64,000 nt of DNA from NCBI GenBank assembly GCA_963792815.1, contig CAWBXR010000006.1, forward strand, positions 1 through 64,000, read 5' to 3'. The position numbers and the translations under genes were made by a program. This DNA comes from JARRPM01 sp963792815. GTDB taxonomy: Bacteria > Pseudomonadota > Gammaproteobacteria > Pseudomonadales > Halieaceae. The notes beneath the pieces are model-generated. The model ran no database searches. It was not told the origin of the DNA and worked only from the letters and a program-made list of their open reading frames with translations. Positions 1 through 7,524 of the stretch are shown here, piece after piece (within the stretch, counting starts at the first letter, position 1; each line of letters starts with the position of its first letter).

Positions 1-812
1 TGTGGAACCAGCTGGTGGGGCTGGACTGGCCCGCCGAGGCGGTGGAATCATTGCGCTATATCACCAACACCGGCGGCGCCATGCCGGTGCCCACCACCCG
101 GGCCCTGCAGAAAGCCCTGCCGAAAACAAGAATCTTCCTGATGTACGGCCTCACCGAGGCATTTCGCTCCACCTACCTGCCGCCGGACCAGGTGGACACC
201 CGCCCGGAATCCATGGGCAAGGCCATTCCCAACGCCGAGATCCTGGTGGTCAACGAGCGCGGTGAGGAGTGCGGTCCCGGGGAGCCCGGGGAACTGGTGC
301 ACCGGGGCGCGCTGGTGGCGATGGGCTACTGGAACGACCCGGAGAAAACCGCCGAGCGCTTCAAGCCCTCCCCGGGCCAGCCCCCGGAAATACCCATCAC
401 CGAGCTGGCGGTCTGGTCGGGCGACCAGGTCATGCGGGACGAGGAAGGCTACCTGTACTTTATCAGCCGCAAGGACGAGATGATCAAGACCTCCGGCTAC
501 CGGGTCAGCCCCACCGAGGTGGAGGAAGTGGTTTACGGCTCTGGCCTGGTGGCCGGTGCGGCCGCACTGGGCCTGCCCCACCCCACCCTGGGCCAGGCCA
601 TAGCGCTTGTAGCCAGCCACCAGGACGGGGCAGTCGATATCGAGCAGGTCAGGGAGCAGATTCTCGCTCACTGCCGCAAGGAACTGCCCAACTTCATGGT
701 GCCGCTGGCGGTGATCGTCCGCGACAGCCTGCCCCATAACCAGAACGGCAAGATCGACCGGCGGGCGCTGGCTGACGAGTACCGGACTATTTTCCAGGAT
801 GAAAACCCGTGA
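1..812 (+). CDS. acyl-CoA ligase (AMP-forming), exosortase A system-associated, 3' part
   Basis: C-terminal ~270 residues of an ANL-superfamily adenylating enzyme; the open frame runs off the left edge, so the N-terminal P-loop part is missing. Visible are the adenylate-binding strand (YGLTEAF, around residues 45-51 of the fragment), the hinge region and the C-terminal lid with catalytic lysine in the motif NQNGKIDRRAL. The next gene overlaps its stop by four bases (GTGA), and that neighbour is the PLP decarboxylase typical of exosortase A loci. The pairing matches the acyl-CoA ligase/decarboxylase pair that accompanies XrtA in other proteobacteria. Family membership is clear. The substrate is unknown, and the assignment to the exosortase subfamily rests on context. 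Confidence 0.85.
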   Translation, partial: WNQLVGLDWPAEAVESLRYITNTGGAMPVPTTRALQKALPKTRIFLMYGLTEAFRSTYLPPDQVDTRPESMGKAIPNAEILVVNERGEECGPGEPGELVHRGALVAMGYWNDPEKTAERFKPSPGQPPEIPITELAVWSGDQVMRDEEGYLYFISRKDEMIKTSGYRVSPTEVEEVVYGSGLVAGAAALGLPHPTLGQAIALVASHQDGAVDIEQVREQILAHCRKELPNFMVPLAVIVRDSLPHNQNGKIDRRALADEYRTIFQDENP

Positions 813-2059
813 GCACTATCGAGAGCCCCAGGGCAAAGCCGCAACACACCGCGATGGACCAGTTCCAGGTAAAGGACAATTGCCTGCAGATTGGCGGCCA
901 GTCATTGCCCGACGTGGCAAAGCAGGTCGGCAGTACGCCCTTCTATGCCTACGACAGCGCCGTGATGACGGCCCAGGTGGAACGACTGCGGGCCGCCCTG
1001 CCCCCGGGTATCCACCTGCACTACGCCATGAAGGCCAATCCGATGCCCGCAGTCGTCCAGCACCTGGCGAAGCTCACCGACGGGCTGGATGTGGCCTCCG
1101 CCGGGGAACTCGCGGTGGCGCTGGCGACCGGCACCAACCCCCGCGACATCAGCTTCGCCGGCCCCGGCAAATCCCGGGCGGACCTGGCGGCTGCGGTGGA
1201 AAGCGGCGTGATCATCAATATGGAGTCCGAGGGCGAGATGGCCCGCATTGCCGAGCTGGCTGCCGCTACCGGCCACCGGCCTCGGGTGGCGATCCGGGTC
1301 AACCCCGACTTCGAGCTCAAGACCTCGGGCATGAAGATGGGCGGCGGCCCCAAGCCCTTCGGCGTCGATGCCGAGCGGGTGCCGGCCATGCTGGCGCAAC
1401 TGGCGACGCTGCCAGTGGAATTCATGGGCTTTCATATCTTCAGCGGCTCCCAGAACCTGCGCCCCGAGGCCATCATCGAGGCCCAGAGCAAGACCTTCGA
1501 GCTGGCATTCCGACTGGCCGAGGCCGCTCCCGTGCCGGTGCAGTGGCTGAATATCGGCGGCGGCCTGGGAATCCCCTACTTCCCCGGGGAGCAGCGGATC
1601 GAGCTGGCGGAGATCGCCGCGAACCTGGAGCCCCTGCTGGCAACTGCCCGCACCCGGCTGCCCGGAGCTGAAATAGTCATGGAACTTGGGCGCTACCTGG
1701 TCGCAGAGGCCGGTATCTACGTCTGTGAGGTGGTGGACAAGAAAATATCCCGGGGCGAGACCTTCCTGATCACCAACGGCGGCCTGCACCACCACCTGGC
1801 AGCCTCGGGGAATTTCGGTCAGGTGATACGCAAGAACTACCCGGTGTGTATCGGCAATCGGGTGACAGCGCCGGAGCTTGAAACCGTCAGCGTGGTGGGG
1901 CCGCTGTGCACGCCGCTGGACATCCTGGCGGATAAAATGGCACTGGCGCCGGCCGACGTGGGGGATCTGGTGGTGGTGTTCCAGTCCGGCGCCTATGGTT
2001 ATTCCGCCAGTCCGAGGGATTTCCTGGGGCACCCTCACCCGCTCGAAGTCCTGCTTTGA
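809..2059 (+). CDS. pyridoxal-dependent decarboxylase, exosortase A system-associated
   Basis: A 416-residue fold-type III PLP enzyme of the ornithine/diaminopimelate decarboxylase family. The PLP-lysine motif YAMKANP lies near residue 73, the glycine-rich phosphate loop GGGLGIPY near 250, and the C-terminal motif FQSGAYGYSASP near 390. The GTG start at 809 overlaps the previous stop (GTGA), which suggests translational coupling; an ATG at 854 is the alternative start. In XrtA loci this enzyme is thought to supply a small amine or amino-acid-derived building block with the adjacent acyl-CoA ligase, but the reaction is not established. A gap of 243 bp with no gene follows before the acyltransferase. 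Confidence 0.88.
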   Translation: MSTIESPRAKPQHTAMDQFQVKDNCLQIGGQSLPDVAKQVGSTPFYAYDSAVMTAQVERLRAALPPGIHLHYAMKANPMPAVVQHLAKLTDGLDVASAGELAVALATGTNPRDISFAGPGKSRADLAAAVESGVIINMESEGEMARIAELAAATGHRPRVAIRVNPDFELKTSGMKMGGGPKPFGVDAERVPAMLAQLATLPVEFMGFHIFSGSQNLRPEAIIEAQSKTFELAFRLAEAAPVPVQWLNIGGGLGIPYFPGEQRIELAEIAANLEPLLATARTRLPGAEIVMELGRYLVAEAGIYVCEVVDKKISRGETFLITNGGLHHHLAASGNFGQVIRKNYPVCIGNRVTAPELETVSVVGPLCTPLDILADKMALAPADVGDLVVVFQSGAYGYSASPRDFLGHPHPLEVLL

Positions 2060-2302
2060 GGCAGGGCAGTCATAACAAAGCAGGCACAACAATACTAAAC
2101 TCCCTGCCCAATTATTGGCAACCTGGCTTCGCAACCCCGCCAGCGTCAGTAGTTCCTTTCGCTCTGACATAGGCTACACTTAGACCAACTGGGGATAAGC
2201 ATCTGACATGCGCCCCTGATAACAACCGCACAGTTAACGACTCGCTGTAGCGTCCAGGGGCCGGACTAACGGACTATCCAGGGCCGAGCGAAAGGATGCG
2301 CC

Positions 2303-3056
2303 ATGTTTAACCAGTTCCCCTCGCTGGCAGAGGCATTTCTCAACTATTTTGACATTGAGCTGGTCGCCACCCAGTCGGAGCGCGACCGGATAGGCCGACT
2401 GCGCTACCGCGTCTACTGCGAGGAGTTCGGCTACGAGCCCGCTGAAAAGTTTCCGGACGGCCGGGAAACCGACCGCTTCGACGACCACTCCCTGCACTGC
2501 ATTATCACTCACCGCCGCAGCGGCGAGACCGCGGGTTGCGTGCGCCTGATCTGCGCGACCGACAAGCACATACTGCCACTCGAGGCCTATTGCCTGCCGC
2601 ATGTGTACGTCGATTACCTGGACCCCCTGGCCCAGCAACGCAATCGGGTCTGTGAGGTATCCCGACTGGCTGTAGATCCCGCCTTTCGCCGGCGCCCCGG
2701 GAGAAAAACACACCCGGCTGGGGGCTTTCGACGCCCTCGACTGCTGCGAGCAGGAGCGACGCACCTTCTCACTGATCAGTATCGCCGCCGTGCTGGCCGG
2801 CTTCGCCATGAGCAGCCTTACCGACCGCACCCGCATTTTCACCATGATGGAGGCGAACCTGCCCCGCCTGCTGCGACGCGCCGGGATCATGATGCAGCTT
2901 GCAGGCGACAGTATGGAATACCACGGCCAGCGGGCCCCGTATTTCATCACCACCGACTCTGCATTGAGCACTATGCGCAATGACCTGCACGTTATGTACG
3001 ATGCTATCTATGGGCGCCTTGCTTTCAGCACGGACGCCCGGGCAAATGTGGCCTAG
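2303..3056 (+). CDS. PEP-CTERM/exosortase system-associated acyltransferase (frameshifted)
   Basis: GNAT-like N-acyltransferase related to autoinducer synthase/FeeM-type N-acyl amino acid synthases. The N-terminal half reads to residue ~132 (RLRYRVYCEEFGYEP, then CEVSRLAVDPAFRRR). The frame is lost at the C-run near 2693-2700 and protein homology continues one frame over (GEKHTRLGAFDALD ... TMMEANLPRLLRRAGI) to a stop at 3054-3056. The restored length is ~250 residues, normal for the family. A single-base indel, probably an assembly error, explains the break. The start ATG at 2303 has the upstream purines GAAAGGA. It sits between the PLP decarboxylase and the sugar transferase, the usual XrtA neighbourhood. 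The acylated substrate is unknown. Confidence 0.8.
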
Positions 3057-3526
3057 CACCCCGACCTGACCCAAACGAGGCAACGCCTCCGGTACCACTG
3101 CCGGCAGCAAAGCCCACTATTCCCATCTTTTTCAATTGTTTTTCAAGAATTTAAATTATAATGTCTGCTCAACTAATTGTTTTAAAAGAAATATACTGTA
3201 AGGCATCTGCGCGACAGAATGGAAACCACCTGCGACCCTACCCGCATTTAGTCTCCGGGTACCTTAATCGTATTGTCATCAGCATTTGGCATTCTTGAGA
3301 CCTCCCTCACACCCGGGAGAATATTTTCGGCAGGCTTTAGAACTTGGTGCTACTTTGTTTATTGAGTCGATAGTGGACGAATCTGATGTAACAAGCCCGG
3401 GCACGGTGTGCTGTTCGGGTGAAAAAAGTACCGGCTGAAAAAGAACTAGTTCGACCTGTGAGGCGGTGAAACACCCTTCCTCATGGCCGGCAGGGGCTTT
3501 GTACCCTCAGGCAAAAGGATTTCAAG
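3057..3526 (+). promoter_or_regulatory. 470-bp leader region of the sugar transferase gene, with structured 3' end
   Basis: No gene is visible. Bases ~3120-3200 are unusually AT-rich for this genome and contain a TATAAT-like box near 3155, plausibly a promoter. Near the start codon, 3459-3483 folds into a nested hairpin (TGAGG-C-GGTG-AAA-CACC-CTT-CCTCA). Bases 3506-3519 read CTCAGGCAAAAGGA, the same string as the conserved 3' end of glycine riboswitch aptamers; its AGGA also serves as the ribosome binding site of the ATG at 3527. The rest of a glycine aptamer is not convincing, so only a structured leader is claimed. Confidence 0.35.
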
Positions 3527-4933
3527 ATGGCTACAGTAAGAGTTTTCAATCACCACCTGCACTCATCGTTTTACTGGCTGGTCGCGGTAGATGCGATCCT
3601 GTTTGTGCTGGCGTTTTACGCCGGCGCCTACCTGTACTTCCTGCCGGAGCCCGGCGGTTTCCAGAACTACCTCGGCCAGGTTCCCGCCCGCGCCAGCCTG
3701 TTTGCGGCCATTAATGTACTGTGCCTGGCTGCCATGGGGCTGTACGAGCCGCGGATGCGCGAGGGCGCGTCCGGTATCCTGCTGCGGACCATCGGCGGCT
3801 TCGTAGCTGCTGCCATGGTAATGGCCGCGATTTTCTACGTGTTGCCGGACCTGCACATGTGGCGCGGCATTTATTTTTACGCCGCCGCAACCGCCTTCAC
3901 CGCCAACCTGATCAGCCGCTCTGCGGTTACCAATATTACGCGCAGGGAGCAGTTCAAGAACCGGGTACTGGTCTACGGTTCAGGCCAGGCCGCCAGCACC
4001 ATTACCAACACGATGCGTCGTCGCTCGGATCGCCAGGGCTTCACTGTCGTGGGATTCGTCCGGGTTGGGGGCGAAACTCCCCAGGTGGAAGGCGAGCGCA
4101 TTATCAACCTGCGCCAGTCACTGGATGACTACACCCGCCAGACGGAAATCGACCAGATTGTCATAGCACTGGATGACAGGCGTGATGCCCTGCCCATGGA
4201 GGACCTGTTCAATTGTCGCCTGAACGGCGTGGACGTGTTCGACCTGGTTAACTTTTTCGAGCGAGAGGCAGGCAAGATCCTGGTGGATCACGCTACCCCG
4301 GGCTGGATGAGTTTCACCGATGGTTTCAAGCGCAGCGCATCCTCTCGCATTGCCAAGCGCTGGTTTGACGTGACCGCCAGCGTGGTTCTGCTTCTGTTCG
4401 CCTGGCCCTTCATGTTATTGACCGCCCTGGCAATCTGGCTGGAGGACGGCTTCGGGGCGCCCGTGCTGTTCCGCCAGGAGCGGGTTGGCCAGCATGGGAA
4501 AACCTTCGACGTGCTCAAGTTCCGCAGCATGACGGTCGATGCCGAGGGCGACGGCAAGGCCCGCTGGGCCACCAAAAACGACAGCCGCGTCACCCGGGTG
4601 GGCAATTTTATCCGCAAAACACGGATAGACGAGCTTCCCCAGATCCTGAACGTGCTGGCCGGAGACATGGCGTTTATCGGGCCCCGCCCCGAGCGCCCCC
4701 AGTTCGTAAAAGAGCTGACAGAGCGAATCCCCTACTACAATGCACGCCATTGCGTTAAGCCAGGCATCACGGGTTGGGCGCAGCTGTGCTATCCCTACGG
4801 TGCATCGGAAAACGATGCCCGGCAGAAGCTGCAGTTCGACCTGTACTATGTGAAGAACCACAGCCTGTTCCTGGACTTCATGATCTGCCTGACCACCGTG
4901 GAGGTGGTCCTGTTCGGCAAGGGCGCTCGATAG
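3527..4933 (+). CDS. XrtA/PEP-CTERM system polyprenyl-phosphate sugar transferase
   Basis: A 468-residue membrane sugar-phosphate transferase of the EpsB/WcaJ type; it would load the first sugar of an exopolysaccharide repeat onto undecaprenyl phosphate. Four hydrophobic helices occupy residues ~10-125, a Rossmann-like domain ~145-250, and a further helix near 285-305. The bacterial sugar-transferase domain follows, with its conserved motifs (VGQHGKTFDVLKFRSM, FIRKTRIDELPQ, GPRPERP, VKPGITGWAQ). Length and order match the TIGR03013-type glycosyltransferase of exosortase A loci. ATG 3527 has AGGA seven bases upstream. It lies in the EPS/PEP-CTERM neighbourhood but is separated from it by a long leader, so it probably has its own promoter. 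Confidence 0.9.
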   Translation: MATVRVFNHHLHSSFYWLVAVDAILFVLAFYAGAYLYFLPEPGGFQNYLGQVPARASLFAAINVLCLAAMGLYEPRMREGASGILLRTIGGFVAAAMVMAAIFYVLPDLHMWRGIYFYAAATAFTANLISRSAVTNITRREQFKNRVLVYGSGQAASTITNTMRRRSDRQGFTVVGFVRVGGETPQVEGERIINLRQSLDDYTRQTEIDQIVIALDDRRDALPMEDLFNCRLNGVDVFDLVNFFEREAGKILVDHATPGWMSFTDGFKRSASSRIAKRWFDVTASVVLLLFAWPFMLLTALAIWLEDGFGAPVLFRQERVGQHGKTFDVLKFRSMTVDAEGDGKARWATKNDSRVTRVGNFIRKTRIDELPQILNVLAGDMAFIGPRPERPQFVKELTERIPYYNARHCVKPGITGWAQLCYPYGASENDARQKLQFDLYYVKNHSLFLDFMICLTTVEVVLFGKGAR

Positions 4934-5073
4934 CGGGCGCCAGCACCCTCCTTCCCCACCCCGACGACGTTCCCCCTCTCCGGGAGGGTACTGATAACGA
5001 CCGTTCGCAAGCGGCTATCCCCTGAGGGGATTTGAGGTCTATTGCGAGTTAAAAGGTCCCAAGTAACCCAAAA

Positions 5074-5095
5074 GTGTCAATAAACTTTACACTTT
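5074..5095. promoter_or_regulatory. candidate enhancer-binding dyad (GTGTCA-N9-ACACTT), site 1
   Basis: GTGT at 5074-5077 and ACAC at 5089-5092 are separated by 11 bases, and the symmetry extends outward to AAAGTGT/ACACTTT. The same half-sites with the same 11-base spacing occur upstream of both PEP-CTERM genes in this window. The dyad ends 72 bp upstream of the sigma-54-like promoter at 5167, a typical distance for an enhancer-binding activator. Confidence 0.6.
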
Positions 5096-5166
5096 GCGGT
5101 TGTTCGCCCCGGTAACGAGGGCTACTATTCCTTAATACGCCTGCAAGACGTGCGCACTATCGATTC

Positions 5167-5182
5167 AGGCGCGCTTTTTGCA
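5167..5182 (+). promoter_or_regulatory. sigma-54 promoter of the small membrane protein gene
   Basis: AGGCGCGCTTTTTGCA matches the consensus TGGCACG-N4-TTGCA at ten of twelve fixed positions, with exact GG-N10-GC spacing (GG 5168-5169, GC 5180-5181). It lies 50 bp upstream of the ATG at 5232. Confidence 0.65.
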
Positions 5183-5231
5183 TGTGTTATTCAAATAATC
5201 GCTCAAGCAAACCGATGGACAGAGACAGCAG

Positions 5232-5504
5232 ATGGAAATAGTCCTGATTACTCTGGGAATTATCGGTTTGGGCGCCATCGTGATTGCCGCCTATGTCTTT
5301 ACCGTGGCTGCGAGAAACTACGTCTCCACGGAAGACCAGCACTTCCAAAGCCAGAGGGCTGCAGCCTCCGGGGAGGAACGGGTCACGCGCAACCCTGTCA
5401 ACCGCAGGAAAAACACAGTGCAACCCCAGTTCCCGATGATCATCAACAGTGCGGTCGTCCCCAGGGACAGGCGCAAATCCCCCGACCGCCGGGCTGCTGC
5501 CTAG
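5232..5504 (+). CDS. small single-pass membrane protein in the exosortase locus
   Basis: A 90-residue protein. One N-terminal transmembrane helix (residues ~3-26, MEIVLITLGIIGLGAIVIAA) is followed by a polar, arginine-rich tail ending in RDRRKSPDRRAAA. There is no recognisable domain. It follows the sugar transferase after ~300 bp and has its own sigma-54-type promoter and upstream dyad, shared with the PEP-CTERM genes of this window. It is therefore probably part of the same regulon. Convergent with the minus-strand gene at 5585. Confidence 0.65.
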   Translation: MEIVLITLGIIGLGAIVIAAYVFTVAARNYVSTEDQHFQSQRAAASGEERVTRNPVNRRKNTVQPQFPMIINSAVVPRDRRKSPDRRAAA

Positions 5505-5584
5505 CACTTCCGTTACGATTTACTGACATTCGCCCGGGCTTCAGGCGCGGGATCGTCTTCCGGCCGAAGGACGGTCCGGCTGAA

Positions 5585-5845
5585 TCAGGCCTTGTTCTGG
5601 GTTTCCGCCTTGGCCAATTGCACCTGCTCGAGCTGCTGGCGGTATGCCTCCAGCATTTTTTCCACACCCGCCGGGTTCAGCCGGCCTTCATTACCGGCAA
5701 AGGTGTAAGTGCTGTAAATAGCTGATGCACTCATCAGCCCGGCAGAAACCAGGCGCGTTTCGATACCTTCATCCTTCATGGTGTTGGCAAAGTCGATAAA
5801 ACGTTGCATACACTCGGCGTATTGTTCGTCTTCTGTTTTAGCCAT
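5585..5845 (-). CDS. small conserved protein, DUF3144-like
   Basis: An 86-residue, mostly helical, acidic protein without signal or membrane segment. The stretch FIDFANTMKDEG...VSAGLMSASAIYS resembles the FIxLAN...VSAxxxxAxxRF pattern of DUF3144 proteins, but this is recognition by eye only. Function unknown. The ATG at 5845 follows a GGAAAG-like ribosome site (tgacAGGAAAGCAGC). The CBS-domain gene lies just upstream on the same strand (gap 54 bp), so the two may be cotranscribed. Confidence 0.55.
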   Translation of the reverse strand: MAKTEDEQYAECMQRFIDFANTMKDEGIETRLVSAGLMSASAIYSTYTFAGNEGRLNPAGVEKMLEAYRQQLEQVQLAKAETQNKA

Positions 5846-5899
5846 GCTGCTTTCCTGTCAATGCTGTTCGGGTTTGTTGGTATAAGCCCCTGGCCGCAC

Positions 5900-6328
5900 T
5901 CAGCGGCCGCGGCTGAACATTTTCCGTCGCGAGTGCTCCATCAGGGCCCACAACACGTTGCTGGAGCTCACCTGCCCGACCAGCCTGCCATTTTCTATCA
6001 CCGGCCGGCGGCGCTGGCGGCTGTCGAGCATCGACTGGGCAACCTCCACTATGCTGTCGCCCGGGGCGCAGGCCACGACCTCACTGCACATCACGTCCCG
6101 CACCAGGGAGTGCTCCGGGTCGCCGTCGTTGTAGACCGCGTTGAGCACGCCCTTGATGCAATCCAGTTCCGAGAGAATCCCCACGACCTCCCCCCCGGCG
6201 TCTGTGACGGTGACCCCCGTCAATTTGTATTCGAAAATGATCTCGATCGCCTCCACCAGGTTGGCGTCGAGACTGACCGTCAGGGGTTTCGGGTGCATAC
6301 AGTCGCGGATAGTCGTTGGCTGGGGCAT
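5900..6328 (-). CDS. tandem CBS-domain protein
   Basis: A 142-residue cytosolic protein made almost wholly of two CBS domains: residues ~8-62 (MHPKPLTVSLDANLVEA ... GILSELDCIKGVL) and ~80-135 (VMCSEVVACAPGDSIVEVAQ ... VIENGRLVGQVSSSNVL). CBS pairs bind adenine nucleotides and act as regulatory modules; no catalytic partner domain is fused here. The two domains follow each other closely, giving the usual stand-alone Bateman-module size. Target unknown. Confidence 0.85.
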   Translation of the reverse strand: MPQPTTIRDCMHPKPLTVSLDANLVEAIEIIFEYKLTGVTVTDAGGEVVGILSELDCIKGVLNAVYNDGDPEHSLVRDVMCSEVVACAPGDSIVEVAQSMLDSRQRRRPVIENGRLVGQVSSSNVLWALMEHSRRKMFSRGR

Positions 6329-6553
6329 TTTTCAGGTCCAGTGGTTTGATGGTGGGTTGATCGAGATCTGCTCACGGCGCTTCGGGTCACGCACGGACTG
6401 ATGTTAGCAAACAAAGCGGTGTCACACAGCCTCGTTTGTGCAAACCACCGGCTCCCCGGATAAAACTCCCTATCAATCGCCCCGGACTTGAGGTGACTGG
6501 AACTTCTGGTTAGTCTGCAGCATCGATTCTGCGATCCTGGTAAGGACCTCACT

Positions 6554-7489
6554 ATGCCGCGGCTGTCCCGCCGGGTTTGTCTCGCTGCCGCGGTGCTGGC
6601 CTGGTTCTGCCAGGGTCGGGTCGTGGCTGCGCCCGAGCCGGACCAGCTGGCCCCGGCGGACTGGTCTGCCATGCTGGGCATCGGCGCGGAATACGACAGT
6701 AATGTCTCGATCGAGGAAGTCGACGCCACCTCCAACGAGGGCGACTATGCCATGACACTGGACGCCGGGCTGGGTGTCAAAAAGCAATTATCCACGCGCA
6801 CACGAGCCGCACTGACCTACGATTTCAACCAGAGCATCTATGACAAGTTTTCCCAGGTAGACCGCCAGACCCACATGCTCGGCGCCGACCTGGGGCTGGA
6901 CCTGGCAAGGGTCGACCCGTCGCTTTCGGTGTATTACATCAACTCGCGCCTGGACGGTTCGCAATTTCTCGAACTGGTCCGGGTATCGCCGTCCGTATCG
7001 GGTTTCCTCGCGCAAAAATGGTTCGCCCGGGGCGCCTACGTGTATTCCGATAAAACCATTAACGACCGCGAGGGCCGTGACGCCAGCACCAACGCCGCCG
7101 AGGCGGATATGTATTTCTTTGCGCGGGGGCTGCGGCAGTATTTCAACCTGGGCTACCGTTTCCGCCACGAAAACGCCGATGCGGACCAGTATGACTACGA
7201 GTCAAACGCCGTGAAATTGCGTTTCATCCAGCGCTTCGAGCTGCTCTCGCGCATGACCAAACTCGAGCTGGCCTGGCGCTACGAGGACCGCAACTACCGC
7301 TCGGACACTCCCAGCATCGGCGAGAAACGCCATGACCAGCGCAATCGCCTGCGGCTGGACTATGAGGTGCCGGTTTTCGGGGGAGCAGCTGTGCAGTTTT
7401 TTGCGGGGTATGCGGACTACGAGTCCAACTACCAGCCCGCCAACTACGACCAGACCATCGTGGGTACACGCTTTCTCTATAACTGGTGA
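6554..7489 (+). CDS. outer-membrane beta-barrel protein
   Basis: A 311-residue exported protein. Residues 1-26 form a signal peptide (hydrophobic core LAAAVLAWFCQG, cleavage near VVAA). The mature part is a run of alternating amphipathic strands rich in Tyr, Asp and Arg and ends in a hydrophobic strand with aromatic terminus (GTRFLYNW), as outer-membrane barrels do. The N-terminal phrase GAEYDSNVS is typical of such barrels found beside TPR or protease partners. It converges on the S8 protease gene; a GC-rich hairpin without T-run lies between them (7490-7516). Specific function unknown. It may be an anchor or export partner of the neighbouring protease, but that is inference. Confidence 0.7.
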   Translation: MPRLSRRVCLAAAVLAWFCQGRVVAAPEPDQLAPADWSAMLGIGAEYDSNVSIEEVDATSNEGDYAMTLDAGLGVKKQLSTRTRAALTYDFNQSIYDKFSQVDRQTHMLGADLGLDLARVDPSLSVYYINSRLDGSQFLELVRVSPSVSGFLAQKWFARGAYVYSDKTINDREGRDASTNAAEADMYFFARGLRQYFNLGYRFRHENADADQYDYESNAVKLRFIQRFELLSRMTKLELAWRYEDRNYRSDTPSIGEKRHDQRNRLRLDYEVPVFGGAAVQFFAGYADYESNYQPANYDQTIVGTRFLYNW

Positions 7490-7524
7490 CCGGCGGCGAG
7501 TGCCGCCAGCCGGTGCACGCTGTA

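Noticed and set aside
3440..3530. Full glycine riboswitch call
   Set aside because: Only the 3' signature and one hairpin fit; the conserved internal GCCGAAGGGGCAA-like segment and a second arm are not clear.
6507..6522. GG-N10-GC element (TGGTTAGTCTGCAGCA) before the outer-membrane barrel gene, with GTGTCACAC about 80 bp upstream
   Set aside because: The -12 part is CAGCA rather than TTGCA, and the upstream palindrome has a 1-base instead of 11-base spacer. Suggestive but below the quality of the three called sites.
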